Below, one piece after another: positions 38,957-46,488 of a DNA stretch of 64,000 nucleotides (positions are counted from its first letter, which is position 1; each line of letters opens with the position of its first letter). The DNA comes from Tidjanibacter sp. (GTDB taxonomy: Bacteria; Bacteroidota; Bacteroidia; Bacteroidales; Rikenellaceae), in contig JAFPBB010000047.1 in assembly GCA_017390585.1 (NCBI GenBank), positions 1-64,000 of the forward strand, given 5' to 3'. The notes beneath the pieces are model-generated. The model did no database searches. It had not been told where the DNA came from and saw only the letters and a program-made list of their open reading frames with translations. Both the position numbers and the translations under genes were made by a program.

Positions 38957-41902
38957 TTAGAAGGTCACATCGAGACCGAAGGTAAATTGGCGGGCCATAG
39001 GATATTGGGCTGCGTAGATGTTGCTCGTACCCTCGGGGTCGAGGCCCGAGAAGTGGGTGAAGGTGAGCAGGTTCTGAGCCTGAACGTAGAACCTCACGCC
39101 GCGGAAGATGTTCTGATTCTCGAGAACTTCGGAGGGCAGCGTGTAGCTGAGCATCACATTCTTGAGCCTGAGGAACGACGCATCCTCGAGCAGGCGGCTG
39201 TCGAACTCGGTGTACTCGCCGTGGCGAGGAATGTCGGTTACATCGCCGGGTTTCTGCCATCTTTGCAGGAGGCGTTTCGATTGGTTGTAGGTTGCAAAAC
39301 GGCCATTGGACTCGTCGAAATAGCGGTCGTTGTTGAGCATCCACCTGTCGGCAACCCAGCTAAATTGGGTGCTGAGCGATATACCTTTCCAGGTGATTGC
39401 GGTGCCAAAACCTCCCTGCCAGGGCGCGATGTAGCTCTTGCCTATGAGAACTTTGTCTTCGTCGCGCAGCTCGGTGGTGAGGTTGCCCTTCTGGTCATAC
39501 CACAGCTGGTCGCCATTGGCGGGGTTGACACCTGCATAGCGATTGATGTAGAACTCGCCGAGGGGGTGGCCTACTTTGAGCTTGGTGTTTGTGCCCGAGC
39601 GCTCATACTCCTGCACACCGTTGTAGAGCTCGGTGATTTCGTTGTGGTTGTAGGAGATGTTGGCGTTGGCAGTCCAGAGGAAATCCTCGGTGGCAACGAG
39701 GGTGGCATTCACGTTGAGCTCCACGCCGGCGTTGACCATCTCGCCCACGTTGTCCCAATAGTAGCCAAAGCCGCTTGTTGAGTAGGGTACGGGCACCTCC
39801 ATCAACATATCGCTGGTCTGCTTGTAGTAGAATTCGAGGTCGGCGGTGAGGCGGTTCCAGAAGCCTGCGTGGAAGCCGAGGTTGGTGGTCCAAGGTTTCT
39901 CCCAACCGAGGTTTTCGTTACCGGGCTGGGCCAAACCTACGCCTGCATCACCCATATAGTCGGCGCCGCCGCCCACCAGAGCCAAGTGCTCGTAGTTGGG
40001 GATGGAGGAGTTGCCGCTCGTGCCGGTTGAGAACGAAACCTGCGCGGTGGTGAGCCAATCTGAGTAGGGCATTGCGAACTCCTCACGGCGGATATCCCAC
40101 ATCAGACCCATCGACCAGAATGCGCCCCAACGGCGCGATTTACCAAATCTCGACGAACCATCCAAGCGGAACGCAGCCTCGGCATAGAGTCGACGGTCGT
40201 AGTTGTACTCGCCACGGCTGAAGAACGACACAAAACCGTAGTCGGAGTCGGTGGTGTCGTCCCACGAAGTGGCCCTCGTACCCGTGGAGATACTTGTCAG
40301 GCGGTCGTTATTTTGACCCTCGGTGAGAAGGCTGAAGGCTTCGTAGTGGTAGTCCACGCCCTCCTGACCGAGCAGGAAGGTGAAGTTGTGGAGGCCGTCG
40401 ATGTCGAAGGTGTAGTTGGCGGTGTTGGTTATGGTCAGGTTGTAGCTGTCGGTGGAGCTGCGCGATACGGCGCCATTGCCTTGATTGGGAAGGTAGCTGG
40501 GGTATGACCTGCCGAAACCTGTTGTGTGCGAAAAGTCCACGCCCACTTGTGTGCGGATGGCGAGACCCTTGATGGGGGTAGCCTCCACGAAGAGGGTGGT
40601 GAGCAGTTTGTATTTGTTGTAGTGTACGGGGTTGTTTTCCAACCACTCGAGGGGGTTCTGGCCATTGCCCTTCCAGCTGCCGTCGGCGATGGAGGCGATG
40701 GAGCCATCCTCACGACGGGGATCCCAATAGGGGAGCATAAAGCGTGCTGCCGAAATGGGGGTTACGAGTGTGTAGGCGCCCTCCTCGGCCTGCTGAATCT
40801 TCTGGTAGTTGAGCATAGTGTTGGTGCCCAGCTTGAGCCAGCTCGCAGCCGTACGCTGAACGTTGGCCCTCATCGAGAAGCGCTCAAACGAGGAGCCCAC
40901 TGCGGTACCGGCTTGGTTGTAGTAGCCGCCCGAGATGTAGTAGTTGGTCTTGTCGTCGGCACCCGAGATGGAGATTTCGTAGTTCTGGAGAGGTGCGGTG
41001 GAGTTGAACACCTCGTCCATCCAGTTGATGTCGATTTGGCTCAGGAGGTCGTAGTTCTGACCGGCGGTCATACCTGTCTGCTGCTCATAGCGGATGCGCT
41101 CCTCGGTGGTCATAAGGTCCCACTTGGAGTTGTCGGCCTGGGAGAAGCCGAGCTGCATACGGTAGTCGATGCGGGGGCGGTCTGCTATGCGGCCTCGTTT
41201 GGTGGTGATTACAATCACGCCATTGGCAGCTCTGGCGCCATAGATGGAGGTCGACGATGCATCCTTAAGCACCGAGAGCGACTCGATGTCGGCGGGGTTG
41301 ATGGTGTTGAAATCGCTTGCAGAGATGGGCACGCCATCGAGAATATAGAGTGGGGCGGTGCCGGAGTTGATGGAGTTGGTACCGCGAATGGTCATTGTTG
41401 CTGCAGCGCTGGGTTCACCGGTGTTGGAGAGAACCGAGAGTCCGGCCACCTGACCCTGGAGGGCCTGATCGAAGGCTGCGGTGGGAGTTGTCTCCACCTT
41501 TTCGGACTTGACTGTAGACACCGAACCTGCCACCGTGCCTTTCTTTCGGGTGGCGTAGGCAATTACGACAACGTCGTCGATAACTTCGCTCTCGCTCTCC
41601 ATCTCCACATTGCGGAGCACTTCGCTCACGTTTGTGGGCACCTTCCAGACTACATCTTTGTAGCCCATATAGGAGAAAGTGAGTGCGGTGCCTGCTTGGG
41701 TTGTGATTTTGTAGCTACCGTCGATGTTGGTTGTGACGCCGTGCATCGACTCTGTCAAGATGGTAACGCCGATAAGTGCCTCTCCGTTGGAGGAGTCGAC
41801 CACCGTACCGCTTACCGTCACCTGCTGTCCTTGTGCAAAGAGGACCGAGGTGGATAGCACGAGTAGTGCAGAGATTAATAGTTTGGTCAAATGTGTTCTC
41901 AT
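38957..41902 (-). CDS. susC: SusC/RagA-family TonB-dependent transporter
   Basis: About 981 residues from the ATG at 41902; a TTG 9 bases upstream is less likely. A signal peptide (LLISALLVLSTSVLFAQ) precedes the carboxypeptidase-regulatory-like domain (VSGTVVDSSNGEALIGVTI) and then the plug with the family motif AANGVIVITTKRG. The C-terminal 750 residues form the 22-strand barrel, ending in FGLDVTF with the terminal aromatic. No STN (signalling) domain is present, so it is not obviously coupled to an anti-sigma factor. First gene of a nine-gene operon (intergenic gaps 19-57 bases) down to 26649. Confidence 0.96.
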   Translation of the reverse strand: MRTHLTKLLISALLVLSTSVLFAQGQQVTVSGTVVDSSNGEALIGVTILTESMHGVTTNIDGSYKITTQAGTALTFSYMGYKDVVWKVPTNVSEVLRNVEMESESEVIDDVVVIAYATRKKGTVAGSVSTVKSEKVETTPTAAFDQALQGQVAGLSVLSNTGEPSAAATMTIRGTNSINSGTAPLYILDGVPISASDFNTINPADIESLSVLKDASSTSIYGARAANGVIVITTKRGRIADRPRIDYRMQLGFSQADNSKWDLMTTEERIRYEQQTGMTAGQNYDLLSQIDINWMDEVFNSTAPLQNYEISISGADDKTNYYISGGYYNQAGTAVGSSFERFSMRANVQRTAASWLKLGTNTMLNYQKIQQAEEGAYTLVTPISAARFMLPYWDPRREDGSIASIADGSWKGNGQNPLEWLENNPVHYNKYKLLTTLFVEATPIKGLAIRTQVGVDFSHTTGFGRSYPSYLPNQGNGAVSRSSTDSYNLTITNTANYTFDIDGLHNFTFLLGQEGVDYHYEAFSLLTEGQNNDRLTSISTGTRATSWDDTTDSDYGFVSFFSRGEYNYDRRLYAEAAFRLDGSSRFGKSRRWGAFWSMGLMWDIRREEFAMPYSDWLTTAQVSFSTGTSGNSSIPNYEHLALVGGGADYMGDAGVGLAQPGNENLGWEKPWTTNLGFHAGFWNRLTADLEFYYKQTSDMLMEVPVPYSTSGFGYYWDNVGEMVNAGVELNVNATLVATEDFLWTANANISYNHNEITELYNGVQEYERSGTNTKLKVGHPLGEFYINRYAGVNPANGDQLWYDQKGNLTTELRDEDKVLIGKSYIAPWQGGFGTAITWKGISLSTQFSWVADRWMLNNDRYFDESNGRFATYNQSKRLLQRWQKPGDVTDIPRHGEYTEFDSRLLEDASFLRLKNVMLSYTLPSEVLENQNIFRGVRFYVQAQNLLTFTHFSGLDPEGTSNIYAAQYPMARQFTFGLDVTF

Positions 41903-42043
41903 AGCGCGCAAAAATACTATTTTTATTCTGTCCTACCTACTTTTATACCTATTTTTATTAATAATTTGTTAACATTTACGACGCAATATTATTTGCCACA
42001 GGGTGAAGGAGTGCCGAATGTGCTATTTTTCCGCGCTTTGTTG

Positions 42044-42074
42044 TTTGAATCTTTGAAACCAAAACGTATATTTG
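42044..42074 (+). promoter_or_regulatory. Promoter of the esterase gene
   Basis: TTTG (42044-42047), 19 bases, TATATTTG (42067-42074): full consensus, 30 bases before the ATG. Confidence 0.83.
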
Positions 42075-42104
42075 CAGTGCTGAAAATTAATCCCATAATC
42101 GACG

Positions 42105-43082
42105 ATGAAGAGATTCCTGCTCTCCGCATTTTTGCTTCTTATCTCCATTGTTGTCAGCGCACAACAGGTGGAGAAGAGCACCTACACATTTGCACACAAA
42201 GATGGCCGAGCGCTGATGCTCGACCTCTATTCGACCAACTCCGAGGTGGAGCCTTGCTTGCTCTATGTGTTTGGAGGCGCGTTTGTTACGGGCGTGAGGG
42301 ATGAGCCGGAGGTTGTGGAGGTCTATGAATACTTTGCTCGTCGTGGCTGGAAGGTTGTGGCCATCGACTACCGTCTCGGACTCACTCCGCTGATTGAAAA
42401 TCCCGACGAGGAGCGCTCGTTGCTCGATTTTAGGGCTATGCTCATCGATGCCATAGATATGGCTGCCGAGGATTTGCTGGAGGCTACGGGTTATCTGGTG
42501 TCCAATGCCGAAGCGTTGGCCATCGACCCTGCGAGGATTGTCACTCTTGGCTCGAGTGCAGGTGCCATTGCAGCCTGCCAGGCCGAGTGGGAGATTTGTA
42601 GTGGGGGCGAGGCTGCGTCGCTGTTGCCTGCCGACTTCAACTATGCGGGTGTGGTCTCGATGGCGGGTGCCATTTGCGAGAAGACACGCAAGCTCACTTG
42701 GAAGCGCACCCCCTGCCCGATGTTGCTCTTCCACGGCAATGCCGACCGCAATGTGCCCCATGGCACCCAATCGCTCTTTGGTGTGCGTCTGTTTGGCTCG
42801 GAGAGTATTGCAGAGTCTCTCAGGCAGCAGGGCCATCCCTATTGGTTCTACGATGCCAACAATGTCGACCACAATCTTTCGTGGCGCCCGATGTATTTCC
42901 TTCGCCCTGAAATAGAGCGCTTTGTGGAGCGTATGGCCTTTGGTGGTGAGCAGTTGCAGATACATCAGTGGGTCGACGATAAGTCGCTTCCCGAGGTGGA
43001 GCACGACTTCGGAATGAAGGTCTACATTGAGGCCAACTTCAATCCCAACAAGCCTCGCGGCGTGGATGCTGCGGTCTATTAG
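42105..43082 (+). CDS. Exported alpha/beta-hydrolase esterase
   Basis: 325 residues with a signal peptide (FLLSAFLLLISIVVSAQQ). The oxyanion-hole segment YVFGGAFVTG replaces the usual HGGG. The nucleophile elbow is TLGSSAGAIAA (GxSxG), and late acid/His candidates lie in LLFHGNADRNVPHGTQSLFG and NNVDHNLSW. This is the BD-FAE/carboxylesterase-like group. Likely a periplasmic esterase acting on acylated or feruloylated substrates; the substrate is not determinable. Monocistronic with its own promoter and terminator, divergent from the SusCD operon. Confidence 0.85.
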   Translation: MKRFLLSAFLLLISIVVSAQQVEKSTYTFAHKDGRALMLDLYSTNSEVEPCLLYVFGGAFVTGVRDEPEVVEVYEYFARRGWKVVAIDYRLGLTPLIENPDEERSLLDFRAMLIDAIDMAAEDLLEATGYLVSNAEALAIDPARIVTLGSSAGAIAACQAEWEICSGGEAASLLPADFNYAGVVSMAGAICEKTRKLTWKRTPCPMLLFHGNADRNVPHGTQSLFGVRLFGSESIAESLRQQGHPYWFYDANNVDHNLSWRPMYFLRPEIERFVERMAFGGEQLQIHQWVDDKSLPEVEHDFGMKVYIEANFNPNKPRGVDAAVY

Positions 43083-43103
43083 TTGGTAATGGTGATAAAG
43101 ATT

Positions 43104-43140
43104 AAAGCGCTACACATCAAGCAGATGTGTAGCGCTTTTC
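43104..43140. terminator. Bidirectional terminator
   Basis: Perfect 15-bp stem AAAGCGCTACACATC / GATGTGTAGCGCTTT with a 5-base loop between convergent genes. Confidence 0.93.
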
Positions 43141-43161
43141 TATTGCGTTAATCAGTGGTGA

Positions 43162-45297
43162 CTATTTGTTGTCTACCAACATAAAGGCGAGGGTTGCTGT
43201 GCAGACAACCTTGCCCTCCACGGTGGCTGTGGCGTCGATGAAGAAGAGCAGGCCTCTGTTGCGAGCTATGTGTGATCGCACGACAATCTTGTCGCCGGGG
43301 GATACGGGGCGCTTGAAACGAGCGTTCTCAAAGGATGTATAGAGAGGCGTGCGTCCGGCCATCTGCTCTGCCACAAGCAGCGAGCCGCATTGACCCATAA
43401 TTTCACACAGAATCACTCCCGGAACTATCGGCTTGCCAGGGAAGTGGCCCTGGAGGAAGTATTCGTTACCTCGGATGGTGTATTCTCCCACGACCTCATC
43501 GCCTTCGCACCACATCTTGTCCACCAACAACATAGGCTCTCGGTGGGGTAGAAATCCCTTGATTTCCTCGCGAGTCACAACATTCTCACCCTCGCTCTCC
43601 TTTGGTGGCTGAGTTGAGGGCTGATTGTTCTGGATGTAGAGGGCGTGTTTGGCTACCTCGGCTTCGGCGTAGCGGATGTAGTTGGTTGCGGCGCGCAGGA
43701 ATAGCTCGGCATTGCTCTCGGCATTTGCGAGGGTGAGATATCCCATTATGATGCTACCCGCCATCTCCACGATGCGTCGAGCCATAAAGTCGATGTGGTT
43801 CTGGTCGCCGCAGGAGCCTACGGTCGCCAGAGCAATGTTGTATTGAGATGTCATTGCACGGAGTCGTTCGCGCAGCGGGTGGAGGGGGGTGGAAAGTGGT
43901 TGGGCATCGTAGTGTGCTATTAGCTCACTGTAGTGACCATTGAGGGCGAAACGAATGGCGGAGACAACCTGCATCTGGGTGGTTCCTTCGTAGATTGTTG
44001 TGATGCGCGCGTCGCGATAGAGTCGCTCACAAGTGTAGTCGGTCATATAACCACTACCGCCGTGGACCTGAACGCAATCGTAGGCATTCTGGTTGGCATA
44101 TTCGCCCGCCATACCTTTTGCAATGGGGGTGAGACTATCGGCAAGGCGTGCGTAGTGCTTCATCATCTCGCGCTCCTCGTCGGTGAGTGCGCGCTCTGTG
44201 GAGAGCTCGGAGAGAGTCTTGTTTATGTCTACATAACGACCTGTTTCATAGAGTATTGCTCGGGATGCGTGGAGCTTTGCTTCGATGTTGTCCACCATCT
44301 CCCTGACGGCCGGAAACTCCACGATGGTCTTGCCAAATTGCTTGCGCTCGCGTGCATAGATTTGGGCCTCGCGGAGACAGGCCTGCGAGATGCCCACAGA
44401 TTGTGCGGCAATGCCGAGGCGGGCACTGTTCATCAGCGACATAACATACTTAATCAGACCCAGGCGGCGCGATCCGCACAACTCGGCTTTGGCGTCGCGA
44501 AATACCAACTCGCAGGTGGGTGAACCCTTGATGCCCATCTTGCGTTCGATGCGCCTGACGGTCATTCCGCCGTTTTGGCTGTCGTAGATGAACATCGAGA
44601 GACCTCTGCCATCTCGGCTGCCCTCTTCGCTGCGTGCCAGCACCAGGTGGATGTCGGCGTCGCCATTGGTGATAAATCGTTTGACGCCGTTGAGTCGCCA
44701 GCAGTTGTTCTTCTCGTCGTAGCTGGCGCGGAGCATTGCACTCTGCAGGTCGCTGCCTGCATCGGGCTCGGTCAAATCCATCGACATCGTCTCACCCGCG
44801 CACACCCTTTTCAGGTAGCGTTCGGCTTGTTCGGGCGAGGCATACTCCTTGAGTGTCTCGGCGCACGATTGGAGTCCCCACACGTTCTGGAGGCTTGCGT
44901 CGGCAGTGCTGATCATCTCCGCCGCCATCAGAAATGGGAGGGTGGGGAAGTTTAGCCCGCCATACTTGCGAGGCATAGTCATACCCATAATGCCTGCCTT
45001 GCGTACCACGTCGAGTTGTGCGGCTGTGGCGGGTGCATAGCTGACGTGGCCTTTGCGTAGGGTGGGGCCCTTCTGGTCGACGCTCATTGCTTGTGGAGCC
45101 ACCTGCTCGGCACACAACTCGCCCACGATTTCGAGGACTCGCTCGTAGGAGTCGATGGCGTCGTCGGTGTCCACGGGTGCAAAATCGTAGCTCTCGGCCT
45201 CGATGAAATCGCGCTCTTTGAGTTGGGCTACAAGCCTTGTGAGCGGGTGATTGAGGTGGTGGCGAAGGTGTGGTATCTCTTTGAAATAGTTGGCCAT
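43162..45297 (-). CDS. Acyl-CoA dehydrogenase fused to a FabZ-type dehydratase
   Basis: 711 residues in one frame. Residues 1-560 are a flavin acyl-CoA dehydrogenase: MSMDLTEPDAGSDLQ, RLNGVKRFITNG, GISQACLREAQIYARERKQFG, and the catalytic Glu437 in RITTIYEGTTQMQ. Residues 574-711 are a complete FabZ-like hot-dog domain, with FLPHREPMLLVDKM, the catalytic GHFPGKPIVPGV (His618) and CEIMGQ (Glu632). A proline/serine/acidic linker (STQPPKESEGEN) joins them. Both halves keep their catalytic residues. It is followed upstream in the operon by etfA (14-base gap), the electron acceptor subunit. A coupled dehydrogenation/hydration of an acyl thioester is plausible but inferred. Confidence 0.93.
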   Translation of the reverse strand: MANYFKEIPHLRHHLNHPLTRLVAQLKERDFIEAESYDFAPVDTDDAIDSYERVLEIVGELCAEQVAPQAMSVDQKGPTLRKGHVSYAPATAAQLDVVRKAGIMGMTMPRKYGGLNFPTLPFLMAAEMISTADASLQNVWGLQSCAETLKEYASPEQAERYLKRVCAGETMSMDLTEPDAGSDLQSAMLRASYDEKNNCWRLNGVKRFITNGDADIHLVLARSEEGSRDGRGLSMFIYDSQNGGMTVRRIERKMGIKGSPTCELVFRDAKAELCGSRRLGLIKYVMSLMNSARLGIAAQSVGISQACLREAQIYARERKQFGKTIVEFPAVREMVDNIEAKLHASRAILYETGRYVDINKTLSELSTERALTDEEREMMKHYARLADSLTPIAKGMAGEYANQNAYDCVQVHGGSGYMTDYTCERLYRDARITTIYEGTTQMQVVSAIRFALNGHYSELIAHYDAQPLSTPLHPLRERLRAMTSQYNIALATVGSCGDQNHIDFMARRIVEMAGSIIMGYLTLANAESNAELFLRAATNYIRYAEAEVAKHALYIQNNQPSTQPPKESEGENVVTREEIKGFLPHREPMLLVDKMWCEGDEVVGEYTIRGNEYFLQGHFPGKPIVPGVILCEIMGQCGSLLVAEQMAGRTPLYTSFENARFKRPVSPGDKIVVRSHIARNRGLLFFIDATATVEGKVVCTATLAFMLVDNK

Positions 45298-45311
45298 AGG
45301 TCGGGTTGTGA

Positions 45312-46328
45312 TTATTTGGTTTTGAGTCCTCTGCGATAGCTCTCAATGAGTCGAGGAATGGTCTCCTCGATGGTGGCGATAATGGCTATGTCGGCAATCT
45401 CTGTGATGGGGGCCTCGGGGTCGGGGTTGATGGATATTATGCGTGTTCCTTCGGCTATGCCGGCAATGTGTTGTACTTGTCCGGAGATGCCACAGGCAAT
45501 GTAGAGTTTGGGGTGGATGCGCTCACCCGTGGGGCCAATCATCAACTTGGCGGGGCAAAACTCCGCATCCACGGCTGCTCGTGTGGCACCCATACGGGCC
45601 TTTATCTCTGTGGCAAATTCGGCAAGCGACTCAAACCCTTCGGTGGAGCCCACGCCATAGCCTCCTCCCACGACGAGTTGTGCGTCGCGCAGACGGCGTG
45701 AAAGGCGTGCAGGGCGATTGGCCAGAAGAATCTCCGCAATCTCCTCCACCCACTCGTCTCCCTGCTCCGATGGGCGGATAATTGTGGGCTGCGACTTGTC
45801 GCCCCAGCGACTACTGCTGTCGATGCCGGCCTCCTTGCGTAGCGAGGAGATTTCGTCGGCGGTTATGCCTATCTCGTCGGCTCTCCACGACGGAATGGTC
45901 AGGTGGGGGTGCTTGTCGTAGAGGTGGTTGTATGGGTCGGAGTCGGTGCGTTCGCGGAGGGTTTTGGCACGTTTGTAGCGCAATACCCTGTGGGCATTGC
46001 GAGGGCGACAGTCGTTGCCTTGTCCGCTGGTGATTACGGTGTCGAACTTCGACTCTATGTGTTTGGTTATAAGTTCAATGAGTGCGCTCTCGTCGATACC
46101 GCCGAAGAGTGGGTCGTGGATGACAATGGCGCTGTCGGCACCTCGAAACAGACCCTCGCGAGCACAGTCGGCAGCGAGGGCTTGCTCGCCGAGTGCGATG
46201 AGGTGTATTTGGGTAGGGTCGGTTGCTTCGTTGCGCATTGTGAGTGCAGCCTCGAGAGCGGGGAGCATCTCGTGGGAGGAGTGGGTGACAAGAACCGCTA
46301 TGTTTTTATTCTCCATTTCGGGACTCAT
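45312..46328 (-). CDS. etfA: Electron transfer flavoprotein alpha subunit
   Basis: 338 residues; accepts electrons from acyl-CoA dehydrogenase. The C-terminal FAD domain (about 212-330) is typical: AQLVVGGGYGVGSTEGFESL, CPAKLMIGPTGERIHPKLY and IACGISGQVQHIAGIAEGTRIISINPDPEAPI. The N-terminal domain (1-200) is divergent; LIALGEQALAADCAREGL and RGADSAIVIHDPLFGGIDESAL look at least as much like the beta subunit. No etfB is present on either side. Starts could be the ATG at 46328 or the internal ATG at 46316 (MENKNIAVLVTH). Co-transcribed with the acyl-CoA dehydrogenase fusion gene. Confidence 0.88.
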   Translation of the reverse strand: MSPEMENKNIAVLVTHSSHEMLPALEAALTMRNEATDPTQIHLIALGEQALAADCAREGLFRGADSAIVIHDPLFGGIDESALIELITKHIESKFDTVITSGQGNDCRPRNAHRVLRYKRAKTLRERTDSDPYNHLYDKHPHLTIPSWRADEIGITADEISSLRKEAGIDSSSRWGDKSQPTIIRPSEQGDEWVEEIAEILLANRPARLSRRLRDAQLVVGGGYGVGSTEGFESLAEFATEIKARMGATRAAVDAEFCPAKLMIGPTGERIHPKLYIACGISGQVQHIAGIAEGTRIISINPDPEAPITEIADIAIIATIEETIPRLIESYRRGLKTK

Positions 46329-46370
46329 AAATAGGTTGATTTATCCCCTCGGCGAGGGGGTTCCAATTTG

Positions 46371-46378
46371 CAAAGATA
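46371..46378 (-). promoter_or_regulatory. -7 element of the etfA operon
   Basis: Minus-strand TATCTTTG, 42 bases before the ATG; no clear -33 partner. A CCCCTCGGCGAGGGG hairpin (46346-46360) lies in the leader. Confidence 0.5.
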
Positions 46379-46415
46379 GAATTTTTTCTCAAACTATCTC
46401 CATCGAGGGTGCTCA

Positions 46416-46447
46416 TTTGGAATTTCGGCATAGAAACACTATATTTG
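46416..46447 (+). promoter_or_regulatory. Promoter of the NagB/PIG-L gene
   Basis: TTTG (46416-46419), 20 bases, TATATTTG (46440-46447): full consensus, 41 bases before the ATG. Confidence 0.83.
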
Positions 46448-46488
46448 CCTAATTAAAGAGAGAATGTTTACTCTAAACGTTTGCCACT

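Noticed and set aside
41903..41918. TATTTTTG directly upstream of susC as its promoter
   Set aside because: The element ends only 6 bases before the ATG, which would leave a leaderless message, and there is no -33 TTTG at the right distance.
45312..46328. A frameshift within etfA to explain the divergent N-terminus
   Set aside because: I examined the other two frames around 45880-46020 and saw no stretch of better ETF similarity, so the frame as read is retained.
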